DNA of 64,000 bases from contig CAVXTC010000025.1 of NCBI GenBank assembly GCA_963764525.1, forward strand, positions 1 through 64,000, read 5' to 3'. A model generated the notes under the pieces. The model saw only the letters and a program-made list of their open reading frames with translations, made no database searches and was not told the origin of the DNA. The number at the start of each line of letters is the position of its first letter. The stretch's first letter is position 1. Positions 8,693 through 16,323 of this stretch are shown one piece after another. The translations under genes and the position numbers were made by a program. This DNA comes from DATDIC01 sp963764525 (GTDB lineage: Bacteria; Pseudomonadota; Alphaproteobacteria; Acetobacterales; Acetobacteraceae).

Positions 8693-9081
8693 TCCTCGGC
8701 CCGCAGCTCGGCGAACACTTCGCGTGCCGTGATCAGTGCCTCGCGCACCAGCGGCAGGCCGACATAACCGGACAGGTGCAACAGCGCCTCGACGAGTTCG
8801 TCCTCGGTCCAGCCTTGCCGCAGCGCCATGCGGAGATGAATCGCCAGTTCCGGCGCGCGTCCGGTGGCGGTGTCGGACACCACGCAGATCAGCGCGCGGG
8901 TCTTGAGGTCAAGTCCCGGGCGCGCCCACAAGCCGCCGAACACCGCTTCGGTCGAGTAGTCGGCGAACTTGCGCATGATTTCGTCTGTATAGACGGTCTT
9001 TTCCAATCGGTCGGCGTACGCCTCGCCCATCAGCTTGCGGCGCATCGCCCGGCCTTGGTCCAGCTTGCTTGTGTCGGCCAT
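8689..9081 (-). CDS. Carboxymuconolactone decarboxylase family protein
   Basis: The protein has 130 residues. It contains the family core TRALICVVSDTATGRAPELAIH (split here as TRALICVVSDTATGR and APELAIHLRMALRQG) and EDELVEALLHLSGYVGLPLVREAL. These match the alpha-helical CMD/AhpD-like fold that includes 4-carboxymuconolactone decarboxylase and thiol peroxidase relatives. The AhpD C-x-x-C is absent, so a peroxidase role is unlikely. The ATG at 9081 follows GGAGGATCAGGG. It is coupled to the GNAT gene. Confidence 0.85.
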   Translation of the reverse strand: MADTSKLDQGRAMRRKLMGEAYADRLEKTVYTDEIMRKFADYSTEAVFGGLWARPGLDLKTRALICVVSDTATGRAPELAIHLRMALRQGWTEDELVEALLHLSGYVGLPLVREALITAREVFAELRAED

Positions 9082-9105
9082 CCCTGATCCTCCGTTTGTC
9101 GTGGT

Positions 9106-9420
9106 TCAGCGCTTCGCGTCAGCCTGGCGCTTGGCGTTCGCCCAAAGCTGCCGGTAATCGTAGGTCGGATAGAACTCGGTGCGGAAGCCGCCCCAGGCAG
9201 CGGATTCGATCACACGATTGGTGTCGCGCAGCCGGTCCGGCGGCAAGCGCAGGATCACGACCTGGCCGATGCCCATCATGACGAACCATGCCATCACCTC
9301 CACCCCGTCCGGCGCAAACCTGTCGTACCACCCGGTCTGGCGGAGATGTTCGTTGATCTGATCAACCGGTTTCGCCTCATCGTGGCGGAGAAGACGGTCA
9401 GCAGCATCTTGCCCGGTGCG
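9106..9420 (-). pseudogene. 5'-truncated conserved alphaproteobacterial gene
   Basis: The reverse frame reads QINEHLRQTGWYDRFAPDG, VEVMAWFVMMGIGQVVILRL and FRTEFYPTYDYRQLWANAKR, ending at 9106. The text is clearly protein-like and compact, with a GxGQVV-x-LR core. Upstream of about 9420 the frame runs into low-quality sequence (NVALKCCCRRRNS) without a credible start or ribosome-binding site. I infer loss of the 5' end at a rearrangement point. A GTG near 9480 could rescue a longer, poorer-quality ORF. The function is unknown. Confidence 0.5.
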
Positions 9421-9524
9421 TCCAGTGATGTCCGCAATGCTGTTTCGGCGACGGCAGCAGCACTTTAGCGCGACGTTCCTCACACGATTTATGAGGTTAC
9501 CCCGCTCGCATTCCTGGCAATAGT

Positions 9525-9552
9525 TTGACGAAATATGCCGGCTCCCTAATAT
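9525..9552 (+). promoter_or_regulatory. Sigma-70-like promoter of the exported unknown gene
   Basis: TTGACG at 9525-9530 and TAATAT at 9547-9552 are separated by 16 bases, inside an AT-richer island. Transcription would start near 9559, about 70 bases before the ATG at 9628. This is one of the best consensus matches in the window. Confidence 0.55.
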
Positions 9553-9627
9553 CTCCAAAGCAGAAAACCCTTGGCTCGTTGTGCATGCCGCCTTAATGTC
9601 GTACAGCCGAACAGGAAGCCTGCTTCG

Positions 9628-11535
9628 ATGACGCGCGTCCTTTCCGTTACACTTATATTGCTTGCCGGGCTCTGCTACCCGCAGGTCGGGCGCACCCAGT
9701 TCCTGCCGACGGATCCGACCCTCATCCGGCCGACCATCTTCAACCAGGTCGGCACCATCGTGCGCAGCGCCGCCCAAGCCACGGCCGCGAAGGCGGCGTT
9801 CAACCAGGAGATCAGGACCGCGCGGGTCAACTTCTTCGCCGGCTGCGCGCGCGGCGTGCGGGACCCGGCCGCGTCCGACGCCTTCGCCTCGCTGCTCCTC
9901 CAGAAGGACATCTACTACCTCTCGCTCTACCTCTTCGAGGGCATGACCCCCGACGCCCAGCGCCGCGTCAACGCCACCGACACGCTCACCGGCGGCGCAC
10001 TTGACGGCGGCCTGACGGCCATTGGCCCGTTCGGGACATGGACCGAGGCGGTCCGCAACGCGATGCACGCGCCGCCGTCAGGCCAGTTCTGGCTGCCACC
10101 CAGCCCCGCCGAGGCCCTGACCGCGATCCAGTCCACGGCACCCCAATACGCCTCCTACCAGAGCGCCCGCGACCGGCTCGAATTCGACAGGTGGCATTCG
10201 ACGCGGCCCGCGCCGGCGACCGCCTCGCCCACCGGCCCCGCCAATACGCCCGAGGAGCGAGCGGCCCGCTACGACGACTACGTGCTGAAGCCCCAGATCC
10301 AGCGGACGGTCAGCCAGCTGCCGGAGGACAAGCGCGAAGAAGCCCGCGCCAAGCTCACCACTTGGGAAACCAGGATGCGCCACGCCATCGTCGGCTACGA
10401 GACCATGGAAGCGACGCCGCAGCTGATCGGCGACTACCTCCGCAAAGCCCACTACCCCGACGACATCGTCCAATCCGCGATGGCATCGTTCGCCAACATG
10501 CATCCGGCGACCCCCGCCGCGGCGAACGCCGCGGCCCTGTCCGTCCTGTCGCAGGCTCGCCAGCAATGGGACCGGCGCCTGAACCCGCGGATGCGGCCGC
10601 TCGAGCCGGTCCTGCAGGTCCTCGACCTCGCGCTACACGACTTCGCCTACGCCCGCGGCGCGGGCCGCTTGACCTCGGAGGAAGGAAGTAACCTATCCCC
10701 AGGCGTCTCGCGTGACCTGCTGACATACCTCTTCCTCGTCGAGAGGCCGCAATACAAATGCTGCACTCCGTATGATTTGGTCCGGAACGACATCATCACC
10801 GGTCAGCTCCGGCCGGAACCGGCCGCACCTGCCCAGCCCGCGCAGAACGTCGACCTGTGCACCGGCGCGCCGGTCGGCCAGCCGGCCACCCCGATCCTAG
10901 CGTCGCCGCCATCGCTGGCCGCCTCGCCCCGCCGCCTGATCGAGCACAAGATCGTCCCGTTCGCTCAGGACATGCTCGGCGACAACATTCAAGCCACCAA
11001 GGCGATGGGCACGCTGCTCCCCAACGGCGCGGATAAGTGGGCAACGTTCCAGCAGCTCTCGGCGAGGATCGTCCAATCCGGGAAATACAAGGTCCTGGAA
11101 TGCACCTATGCCGACAGCAAGACCGCATACCATTTCTGGCACGACGCGGTGCCTCCGTATTTCTCGCAGTTGACCTTGGCGGTGACCATCGGAGGAGTTG
11201 AAGGAGACGCCGCCCGACTGGGCACCAAGACGGTCGAAGAATGCCCTGCGGACGAGCAGGGCGCGGGGAACCTGCAGAACACCCTGCTTCACACCCTCGA
11301 CCGCCCCAACACCAATGCCATGCAGCCTGACGAGCTCATCATCCCGCTGAGCCATGGGAAGATCGGAGCAGCCTCCCCGTCGCAGACGAGCTACAGGGAG
11401 TGGAACAACATCGTCAAACCGGAGAATGTGAACGGCTTCGATTCGACAGTTGCGTTGGCGATCGCCAAACATCAACAAGTATTAGAATGCGATTTCGTCG
11501 TGTACGACCATACGCAATCCTATTTCTATTGGTAA
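9628..11535 (+). CDS. Unknown exported protein with duplicated C-terminal unit (3' end frameshifted, continues to 11705)
   Basis: The ORF has 635 residues. The ATG at 9628 follows ACAGGAAG and opens a signal peptide MTRVLSVTLILLAGLCYPQ. Mature features are an N-terminal helical region with FFAGCARG, a Pro-rich linker around residue 195, PQYKCCTPYDLV, and two related C-terminal units. Unit 1 contains VLECTYADSKTAYHFW ... VEECP. Unit 2 contains VLECDFVVYDHTQSYFYW and stops at TAA 11533. Moving one frame after the TGG codon at 11530-11532 continues unit 2: VKTAPDNVAALIGLVSGYNG ... RDQCPSN, ending at TGA 11703. VLEC-to-CP spacing is 52 residues in both units, so the gene probably extended to 11705. 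No known family is recognised. The even cysteines suggest disulphides in an extracytoplasmic protein. Confidence 0.7.
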   Translation: MTRVLSVTLILLAGLCYPQVGRTQFLPTDPTLIRPTIFNQVGTIVRSAAQATAAKAAFNQEIRTARVNFFAGCARGVRDPAASDAFASLLLQKDIYYLSLYLFEGMTPDAQRRVNATDTLTGGALDGGLTAIGPFGTWTEAVRNAMHAPPSGQFWLPPSPAEALTAIQSTAPQYASYQSARDRLEFDRWHSTRPAPATASPTGPANTPEERAARYDDYVLKPQIQRTVSQLPEDKREEARAKLTTWETRMRHAIVGYETMEATPQLIGDYLRKAHYPDDIVQSAMASFANMHPATPAAANAAALSVLSQARQQWDRRLNPRMRPLEPVLQVLDLALHDFAYARGAGRLTSEEGSNLSPGVSRDLLTYLFLVERPQYKCCTPYDLVRNDIITGQLRPEPAAPAQPAQNVDLCTGAPVGQPATPILASPPSLAASPRRLIEHKIVPFAQDMLGDNIQATKAMGTLLPNGADKWATFQQLSARIVQSGKYKVLECTYADSKTAYHFWHDAVPPYFSQLTLAVTIGGVEGDAARLGTKTVEECPADEQGAGNLQNTLLHTLDRPNTNAMQPDELIIPLSHGKIGAASPSQTSYREWNNIVKPENVNGFDSTVALAIAKHQQVLECDFVVYDHTQSYFYW

Positions 11536-11705
11536 AGACCGCTCCTGACAACGTCGCCGCTCTGATCGGCCTTGTTTCCGGCTACAACGGCGTCCTAACC
11601 CACATGGGAATGACCGGACGCGACCAATGCCCTTCGAACTTTGTCGACGCCAGGAAAGCCTCCAGCGAACTCACCCAACAAAGCGCCCGCTACGTCAAAT
11701 ACTGA
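11536..11705 (+). pseudogene. Frameshifted tail of the exported duplicated-unit protein
   Basis: This stretch reads VKTAPDNVAALIGLVSGYNG, VLTHMGMTGRDQCPSNF and VDARKASSELTQQSARYVKY before a TGA at 11703-11705. It aligns with the second half of unit 1 of the preceding ORF (the CP of VEECP against the CP of RDQCP, at identical distance from VLEC). It has no start of its own, so I regard it as the severed C-terminus. Confidence 0.6.
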
Positions 11706-11879
11706 CCGAATGAGGTATCCACCGTATCTGTAGCGGCTCGCACTTATCTGCAGGTGGGATCGCAATCATCGACGGGTGGCGTTTACGATCATTGCACGTG
11801 GCCCGATGGGTCCGGCTCAGAATGGCTGCAACTGAGCGCATAAAGGCTGCAACTGGGATTGCAATCACCGACACCGTGC

Positions 11880-12074
11880 TCACGCTGATTGCACGGGACG
11901 GCGGGTGGGCGGGCAAGCAAACGACCGGTTTCGGGCCTTTGGGTCACACCGGCAGCCCGGCGGCGAGCATTTGCTTTCGGCGGTGTCCTGCGCGCGCGAG
12001 GCGGTCGTTGCCAGCATCGCCGCCGCGGGCAGCGCCCCGAGCATCGCCCCGACCTCTCGTCTCGATGGTCGCAT
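11880..12074 (-). pseudogene. Truncated ORF beginning with a Tat-type signal peptide
   Basis: The ATG at 12074 (AAGGGA upstream) opens MRPSRREVGAMLGALPAAAM LATTASRAQD, with a twin-arginine and an AxA-like cleavage site (SRA-QD). After about 45 residues the sequence becomes unconvincing (PPGCRCDPKARNRSFACPPT) and stops at 11880. It looks like the 5' end of an exported-protein gene whose remainder was lost. The rest of 11706-12261 holds no gene I can support; short CTGCAACTG/TTGCAATCA near-repeats are present at 11826-11868. Confidence 0.4.
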
Positions 12075-12261
12075 CGCTCTGTCCCTTCCATGCCGGATTG
12101 TTGCCGTTGCGCCACCTACAGGCCGGTACGGGAAGCCGGGCGGGCTGAAGGTGGATTATTCTCCACAACACCTGGCCGACTCGTCTATTGATTAATGCAC
12201 GATCGGCAACCTTGGCAGCCGCCGCGGCTGACCAAGCAAAATCGGATGAGGAGCACAACCA

Positions 12262-13002
12262 ATGGACAGTGACATGTCCCGCCGCGTCACCGCGGAGTTT
12301 TTCGGCACGTTCTGGCTTGTGATGGGCGGCTGCGGCGCGGCGGTGCTTGCTGCGGCGTTCCCCAGTCTCGGCATCGGCTTTCTCGGCGTCGCCTTCGCGT
12401 TCGGCCTGACGGTGCTGACCATGGCCTACGCGGTCGGGCACATCTCCGGCGGGCATTTCAACCCGGCGGTCACGCTGGGTCTGTGGGCTGCCGGGCGCTG
12501 CGCCAACCGGCACGTCATCCCCTACATCGTCGCACAGGTGATCGGCGCGATCCTCGCCGCCGCGGTCCTGTGGCTGATCGCGTCCGGCAAACCGGGCTGG
12601 GTGCCGGGGGGTTTCGCCTCCAACGGTTACGGCGAACTCAGTCCTGGCAAGTACGGCCTCGGCGCCTGCTTCATCGACGAAGTGATGATGACGTTCTTCT
12701 TCCTGTTCATCATCATCGGCACGACCTCGAAGGGCGCTGCCAGCGGGTTTGCCGGCATCCCGATCGGGCTGGCGCTGACGCTGATCCACCTGGTATCGAT
12801 CCCGGTGACCAACACGTCGGTCAATCCGGCGCGCAGCACCGGCCCGGCGCTGTTCGCCGGCGGCGCGTATATTGGTCAGTTGTGGCTGTTCTGGCTGGCG
12901 CCGATCATCGGCGCGCTGATCGCCGGATGGCTGACCCGCTGGATGTATGAGCCGGAAGCGATCCTCGACACGATCGTGGTGGAGGAACGGCGCATTTCGT
13001 AG
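12262..13002 (+). CDS. aqpZ: Aquaporin Z
   Basis: This 246-residue inner-membrane water channel has six transmembrane helices and the two half-helix signatures SGGHFNPAVTLG (about residues 63-74) and TNTSVNPARSTGPALF (about 184-199). Both NPA boxes are intact. The Arg after the second NPA and the His at the H5 position (LIHLVS) form the expected AqpZ selectivity filter (F, H, T/C, R). The length equals the family norm. The ATG at 12262 lies 14 bases after a weak GAGGAGC. It is monocistronic by spacing. Confidence 0.95.
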   Translation: MDSDMSRRVTAEFFGTFWLVMGGCGAAVLAAAFPSLGIGFLGVAFAFGLTVLTMAYAVGHISGGHFNPAVTLGLWAAGRCANRHVIPYIVAQVIGAILAAAVLWLIASGKPGWVPGGFASNGYGELSPGKYGLGACFIDEVMMTFFFLFIIIGTTSKGAASGFAGIPIGLALTLIHLVSIPVTNTSVNPARSTGPALFAGGAYIGQLWLFWLAPIIGALIAGWLTRWMYEPEAILDTIVVEERRIS

Positions 13003-13071
13003 CGGGCGCGGACAGGCTATCCTCGGTCACCGCTCCGGCGCTGCGCCGGAGGCGGTCCAGGGGAGGCCGGC

Positions 13072-14337
13072 ATGCTGCTTGGTGCGATCGCCGACGACTT
13101 TACCGGGGCGACCGATCTTGCCTCCATGCTGGTACGCAACGGAATGCGCACCGTGCAGCTTATCGGCGTGCCGGGCACGGGCGATCCGCCGCCCGATGCC
13201 GATGCCGTGGTGGTCGCGCTGAAATCGCGCACCGCCCCGGTGCGGCAGGCGGTGACTGAAAGCCTGGCCGCGCTGGAGTGGCTCCGAGCTTCCGGCTGCC
13301 GGCAATTCTTTTTCAAGTACTGCTCGACCTTCGACAGCACCGAGCAGGGCAATATCGGCCCGGTGGCGGACGCGCTGATCGCCGCCCTCGGCTGCGGCTT
13401 CGCGTTGGCCTGCCCGGCTTTCCCGGCCAACGCGCGCAGCGTCTATCAGGGCCATCTGTTCGTCGGCAGCGTGCTGCTGAACGAGAGCGGGATGGAGAAC
13501 CATCCGCTGACGCCGATGCGGGACGCCAATCTGGTGCGCGTGCTCGGGCGCCAGACCGACGGCACGGTGGGGCTGGTTGCTTACGCCACCGTCGCGCAGG
13601 GCGCCGCGGCGATCCGCGACGCGATGACCGCGCTGAAGGAACAGGGGCGACGCTACGCGATCATCGATGCCGTCAACGATCAGCATCTTGTCGCGATCGG
13701 CGAGGCCGCCGCGAACCACGCGCTGATCACCGGCGGGTCCGGCGTGGCGATGGGGCTGCCGGAGAATTTCCGCCGTGCAGGACTGCTGCCGGTGCTCGAC
13801 GATCCCGGTGCGCTGCCCAACGTGGATGGGCACGCGGCGGTGCTGGCCGGGTCATGCTCGCGCGCTACGCTTGGGCAAGTCGCCGCGGCGCGCGAGCATG
13901 TGCCGGTGCTTGAACTGGATCCGTTGGCACACCCCGACGCAGCGGCGCTCAGTGCGCAGGCGCTGGCATGGGTCGCCGGCAAGCTGGCCACGACGCCGGT
14001 GGTGATCGCGGCGTCGGCCCCGCCGGACAGGGTCGCCGCGCTGCAACAGCGGCTTGGCCGTGATGCAGCCGGTGCGCTGGTGGAGCGCGCGCTGGCGAGC
14101 ATCGCCGACGGGCTGTTCACCAGCGGCGTACGCCGCCTTGTGGTTGCCGGCGGAGAGACCGCCGGGGCAGTGGTGTCGCGTCTGGATGTGCGCAGCCTGC
14201 GGATCGGCGGCGAGATCGATCCTGGTGTGCCCTGGACCTATGCGACGGGCGGGCGGGACCCGCTGCTGCTGGCGCTGAAATCGGGCAATTTCGGCGCGCG
14301 CGATTTCTTCTTGAAAGCCTTCGAGGTGCGCGCATGA
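13072..14337 (+). CDS. otnK: 3-oxo-tetronate kinase (four-carbon acid sugar kinase)
   Basis: The protein has 421 residues. The N-terminal domain begins MLLGAIADDFTGATDLASML, the signature of the DUF1537 four-carbon acid sugar kinases, and has FKYCSTFDSTEQGNIGP. The nucleotide-binding C-terminal domain has VAGGETAGAVVSRL and ATGGRDPLLLALKSGNFG. OtnK phosphorylates 3-oxo-tetronate at C4 in tetronate (threonate/erythronate) catabolism. The next gene, overlapping by ATGA, is the matching class II aldolase-type decarboxylase. The pathway dehydrogenase is not in the window. Confidence 0.9.
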   Translation: MLLGAIADDFTGATDLASMLVRNGMRTVQLIGVPGTGDPPPDADAVVVALKSRTAPVRQAVTESLAALEWLRASGCRQFFFKYCSTFDSTEQGNIGPVADALIAALGCGFALACPAFPANARSVYQGHLFVGSVLLNESGMENHPLTPMRDANLVRVLGRQTDGTVGLVAYATVAQGAAAIRDAMTALKEQGRRYAIIDAVNDQHLVAIGEAAANHALITGGSGVAMGLPENFRRAGLLPVLDDPGALPNVDGHAAVLAGSCSRATLGQVAAAREHVPVLELDPLAHPDAAALSAQALAWVAGKLATTPVVIAASAPPDRVAALQQRLGRDAAGALVERALASIADGLFTSGVRRLVVAGGETAGAVVSRLDVRSLRIGGEIDPGVPWTYATGGRDPLLLALKSGNFGARDFFLKAFEVRA

Positions 14338-14966
14338 CCGAAGCCGAAATCCGCGGCCAACTCGTCGAGTTGGCCGCCAGCCTGTTTGCTCGCGGGTTCT
14401 CGGTCGGCTCTGCCGGCAATATCAGCGTGCGACTGCACGATGGGTACCTGATCACGCCGACCAATTCCTGCCTCGGCCGGCTCGAACCGGCACGCCTCGC
14501 CCGACTTGATGCGGTGTTCCGCCATGTCTCCGGTGACAAGCCGTCGAAGGAGGTGTTCATGCACCGATCCTTCTATATGGCACGGCCTGAGACCGGCGCC
14601 GTGGTGCACCTGCATTCGACCATGGCGACCGCGGTTTCATGTCTGCCGGACGTCAACACGGACAATCCGATCCCGCCGCTGACGCCGTATTTCGTCATGC
14701 GCGTCGGGCGACGTATGCCGCTGGTGCCCTACTATCGTCCCGGCGATCCCGCCATGGAGCCGGCGATCAACGCGGCGGCACGGGACGCGCGCGCGGTGCT
14801 GCTGGCCAATCATGGACCGGTGGTGTCAGGCAAGACGCTGACCGACGCGGTCTATGCGGCGGAGGAGCTTGAAGAGGCCGCCAGGGTGTATCTGCTGCTG
14901 CGCGGTGCGTCGCCAAGGCTGCTGACTGCGCCGGAGATCGACGACCTGCTGGCAACGTTCGGATAA
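14334..14966 (+). CDS. otnC: 3-oxo-tetronate 4-phosphate decarboxylase (class II aldolase family)
   Basis: The protein has 210 residues. FSVGSAGNISVRL and YLITPTNSCLGRL bind the phosphate. SKEVFMHRSFYMARPETGAVVHLHST (split around VVHLHST) gives the catalytic Glu and the first two zinc His residues, and LLANHGPVVSG the third. OtnC decarboxylates the OtnK product to dihydroxyacetone phosphate. It is coupled to otnK through a 4-base ATGA overlap. An L-fuculose-phosphate aldolase-like activity is the general alternative, but the kinase partner makes OtnC the better reading. Confidence 0.88.
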   Translation: MTEAEIRGQLVELAASLFARGFSVGSAGNISVRLHDGYLITPTNSCLGRLEPARLARLDAVFRHVSGDKPSKEVFMHRSFYMARPETGAVVHLHSTMATAVSCLPDVNTDNPIPPLTPYFVMRVGRRMPLVPYYRPGDPAMEPAINAAARDARAVLLANHGPVVSGKTLTDAVYAAEELEEAARVYLLLRGASPRLLTAPEIDDLLATFG

Positions 14967-15021
14967 GACGCGCGCTGCGGGGGGCATGGGCAAGCGCGCG
15001 GTTGCCACGGCTGAATGTACC

Positions 15022-15209
15022 CGTCATTCCCGCGAAAGCGGGAATCCACGCGTATCGTCGGTCCGCGCCATCGGGATGGATGCCGGTCTTCCCGCAGAAG
15101 CGTTAATAACCCGGCCGCACGTCGTGGCCGCGAAGGAACCGGACATCAACGGGTTGGCCCCGGTGTCGTGAGCAGCGACTGGATTTACGCTCGCGCGGGA
15201 ATGACGAGC
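15022..15209. repeat. REP-like element, GTCATTCCCGCG family (long copy)
   Basis: The element opens CGTCATTCCCGCG-AAA-GCGGGAATCC and closes at 15192-15209 with CGCGCGGGAATGACGAGC, the reverse complement of the opening. It therefore forms a roughly 188-bp composite palindrome, like a BIME. No ORF within it is credible. The 14967-15328 interval contains only this and a terminator. Confidence 0.6.
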
Positions 15210-15291
15210 TGAAGCGCCGACCTGGGGTTAGAGCAAGCTTCAAACAAACGCTTATGCGCCATCACCGGGATAACCGGTGGCGGCGCTGAGA

Positions 15292-15317
15292 AGAAGGGCA
15301 CCTTGCGGCGCCCTTCT
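15292..15317 (-). terminator. Terminator of the Lys/Ala-rich gene
   Basis: AGAAGGGC (15292-15299) and GCCCTTCT (15310-15317) form an 8-bp stem 12 bases beyond the reverse-strand stop at 15329. On that strand it is followed by a TCTTCTC pyrimidine tract. A second stem, CACCGG/CCGGTG, lies at 15263-15279. Confidence 0.55.
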
Positions 15318-15328
15318 CGTCAGTTCCG

Positions 15329-15745
15329 TCAGCTCATGGTGTCGTTGGAGCCGTGCTCTTCCATGCCCTCGTCATGCTCCGGCATGGGAGCGGCGGCCTT
15401 GCGGCGACGGGTCGCTGTCTTGCGCGTCGCGGTGGCGCGCTTCGCCGTGGTCTTGCGTGTCGCCGCCTTTTTGGCGGTGGTCTTGCGGCCGGCGGTCTTA
15501 CGCGCGGCGCTTTTCTTCGCGGTGGTCTTGCGGCCGACGGTCTTGCGCGCCGCGCCTTTTTTCGCGGCGGTTTTGCGGCCGGCTTTCTTGGCGGTGGTCT
15601 TGCGCACGCCGATCTTCCGCGTCGCGCTTTTCTTGGCCGTTGCCTTGCGCCCGGCGGCCTTGCGACCGCCGGTCTTGCGCGTGCCGGCTCGCATCGCCAT
15701 CGGCTGCGCCCGGGTCTTTTCGGTGTTGCTGTCCTCGGTGCTCAC
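15329..15745 (-). CDS. Lys/Ala-rich histone-H1-tail-like DNA-binding protein
   Basis: The protein has 138 residues and is extremely basic. Roughly eight tandem variants of the unit GRKTTAKKSAARK and its relatives (TAGRKTTAKKAATRK, TVGRKTTAKKSAARK) run from residue 20 to 120. An acidic end PEHDEGMEEHGSNDTMS follows. The composition matches bacterial H1/AlgP/Hc1-type proteins that bind DNA non-specifically. The start is GTG at 15745 (STEDSNTEKTRAQ next), with AAGGAG 8-9 bases upstream. The upstream small ORF's TGA overlaps this GTG (GTGA), suggesting coupling. The repeats may vary in copy number between strains. It has its own downstream hairpin. Confidence 0.8.
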   Translation of the reverse strand: MSTEDSNTEKTRAQPMAMRAGTRKTGGRKAAGRKATAKKSATRKIGVRKTTAKKAGRKTAAKKGAARKTVGRKTTAKKSAARKTAGRKTTAKKAATRKTTAKRATATRKTATRRRKAAAPMPEHDEGMEEHGSNDTMS

Positions 15746-15975
15746 CTGAGGAAACTCCTTGTCCTGTTGGTTGAGAGGTCGCGCGGTGCGTCGAACGGCC
15801 GCCGGTGAAGCGAATCTTCCAGCGGCCTGCTCCGCCACGTGCCCATCAGCGCAGCAAGTTCGCGCCAACGAGCCAGCTCGATCGGGCCGGCGACCGGATC
15901 GGCCGTGTCCCACAGCAACGCACGGCACCTGCCGTCGATGCGTTGCGACCGACCGACGTATCCGGCGTGAGGCAT
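15742..15975 (-). CDS. Small hypothetical protein coupled to the Lys/Ala-rich gene
   Basis: The protein is 77 residues: MPHAGYVGRSQRIDGRCRAL, then WDTADPVAGPIELARWREL and a basic tail. The ATG at 15975 has GAGGGG 7 bases upstream, and GC3 is high as in real genes here. The stop overlaps the next start by GTGA. I recognise no family. The coupling is the main argument that it is expressed. A longer in-frame version from 16092 is possible but weaker. Confidence 0.4.
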   Translation of the reverse strand: MPHAGYVGRSQRIDGRCRALLWDTADPVAGPIELARWRELAALMGTWRSRPLEDSLHRRPFDAPRDLSTNRTRSFLR

Positions 15976-16169
15976 CGTTCGCCCCTCGCGCCACTGCCGC
16001 ACGCGTCCGTGCGCGACACGCGCGGACCAGACGCACGATTGTCGCGCGTTCCCTGATCTGCCCTGCTTCGCCTGGACGAGGCTGCGGTCCATGGACCGTC
16101 CTTCCGTATTGCATGCCGGCGCCGACCGACGCGATTGCCGCGCGAATCGCGCGCATGCATGACAACTCC

Positions 16170-16199
16170 GCTATTCCGCGTCTCGCATGCGCATGTCAA
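16170..16199 (-). promoter_or_regulatory. Candidate promoter for the small ORF / Lys-Ala-rich operon
   Basis: On the reverse strand a perfect TTGACA (16199-16194) follows an AT-rich GGTTGCTTTTTG. 17 bases downstream comes GAATAG, only a weak -10. It is the sole promoter-like signal between the prpC terminator and 15975; nothing coding is supported in 15976-16271. Confidence 0.35.
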
Positions 16200-16271
16200 C
16201 AAAAAGCAACCGTTTCGGCGCGGGCGCGAAAAAAATTTCAGTGCACGTGTTCGCGAACGCGCATCCCCGGT

Positions 16272-16306
16272 CAAAAAAACCGCCGCGGCATCGCTGCCGC
16301 GGCGGT
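16272..16306 (-). terminator. prpC: Rho-independent terminator of prpDC
   Basis: ACCGCCGCGGCA (16279-16290) and TGCCGCGGCGGT (16295-16306) make a perfect 12-bp stem with a 4-base loop. On the reverse strand the stem is followed at once by a run of seven T (GTTTTTTTGA). It lies 18 bases after the prpC stop. Confidence 0.88.
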
Positions 16307-16323
16307 GTCGGTTGCGACCGAGG

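Noticed and set aside
11400..11705. A separate 101-residue gene starting inside the exported protein
   Set aside because: Its first 45 residues are an out-of-frame shadow; only the part after 11535 looks coding and aligns with unit 1 as a continuation.
15395..15690. CRISPR-like periodic repeats
   Set aside because: The periodicity is protein-coding (Lys/Ala units), with no unique spacers or palindromic repeat.
15303..15808. Cys/Arg-rich forward ORFs opposite the Lys/Ala-rich gene
   Set aside because: They are artefacts of the repeat array read backwards; their low-complexity RRSC patterns mirror the reverse-strand units.
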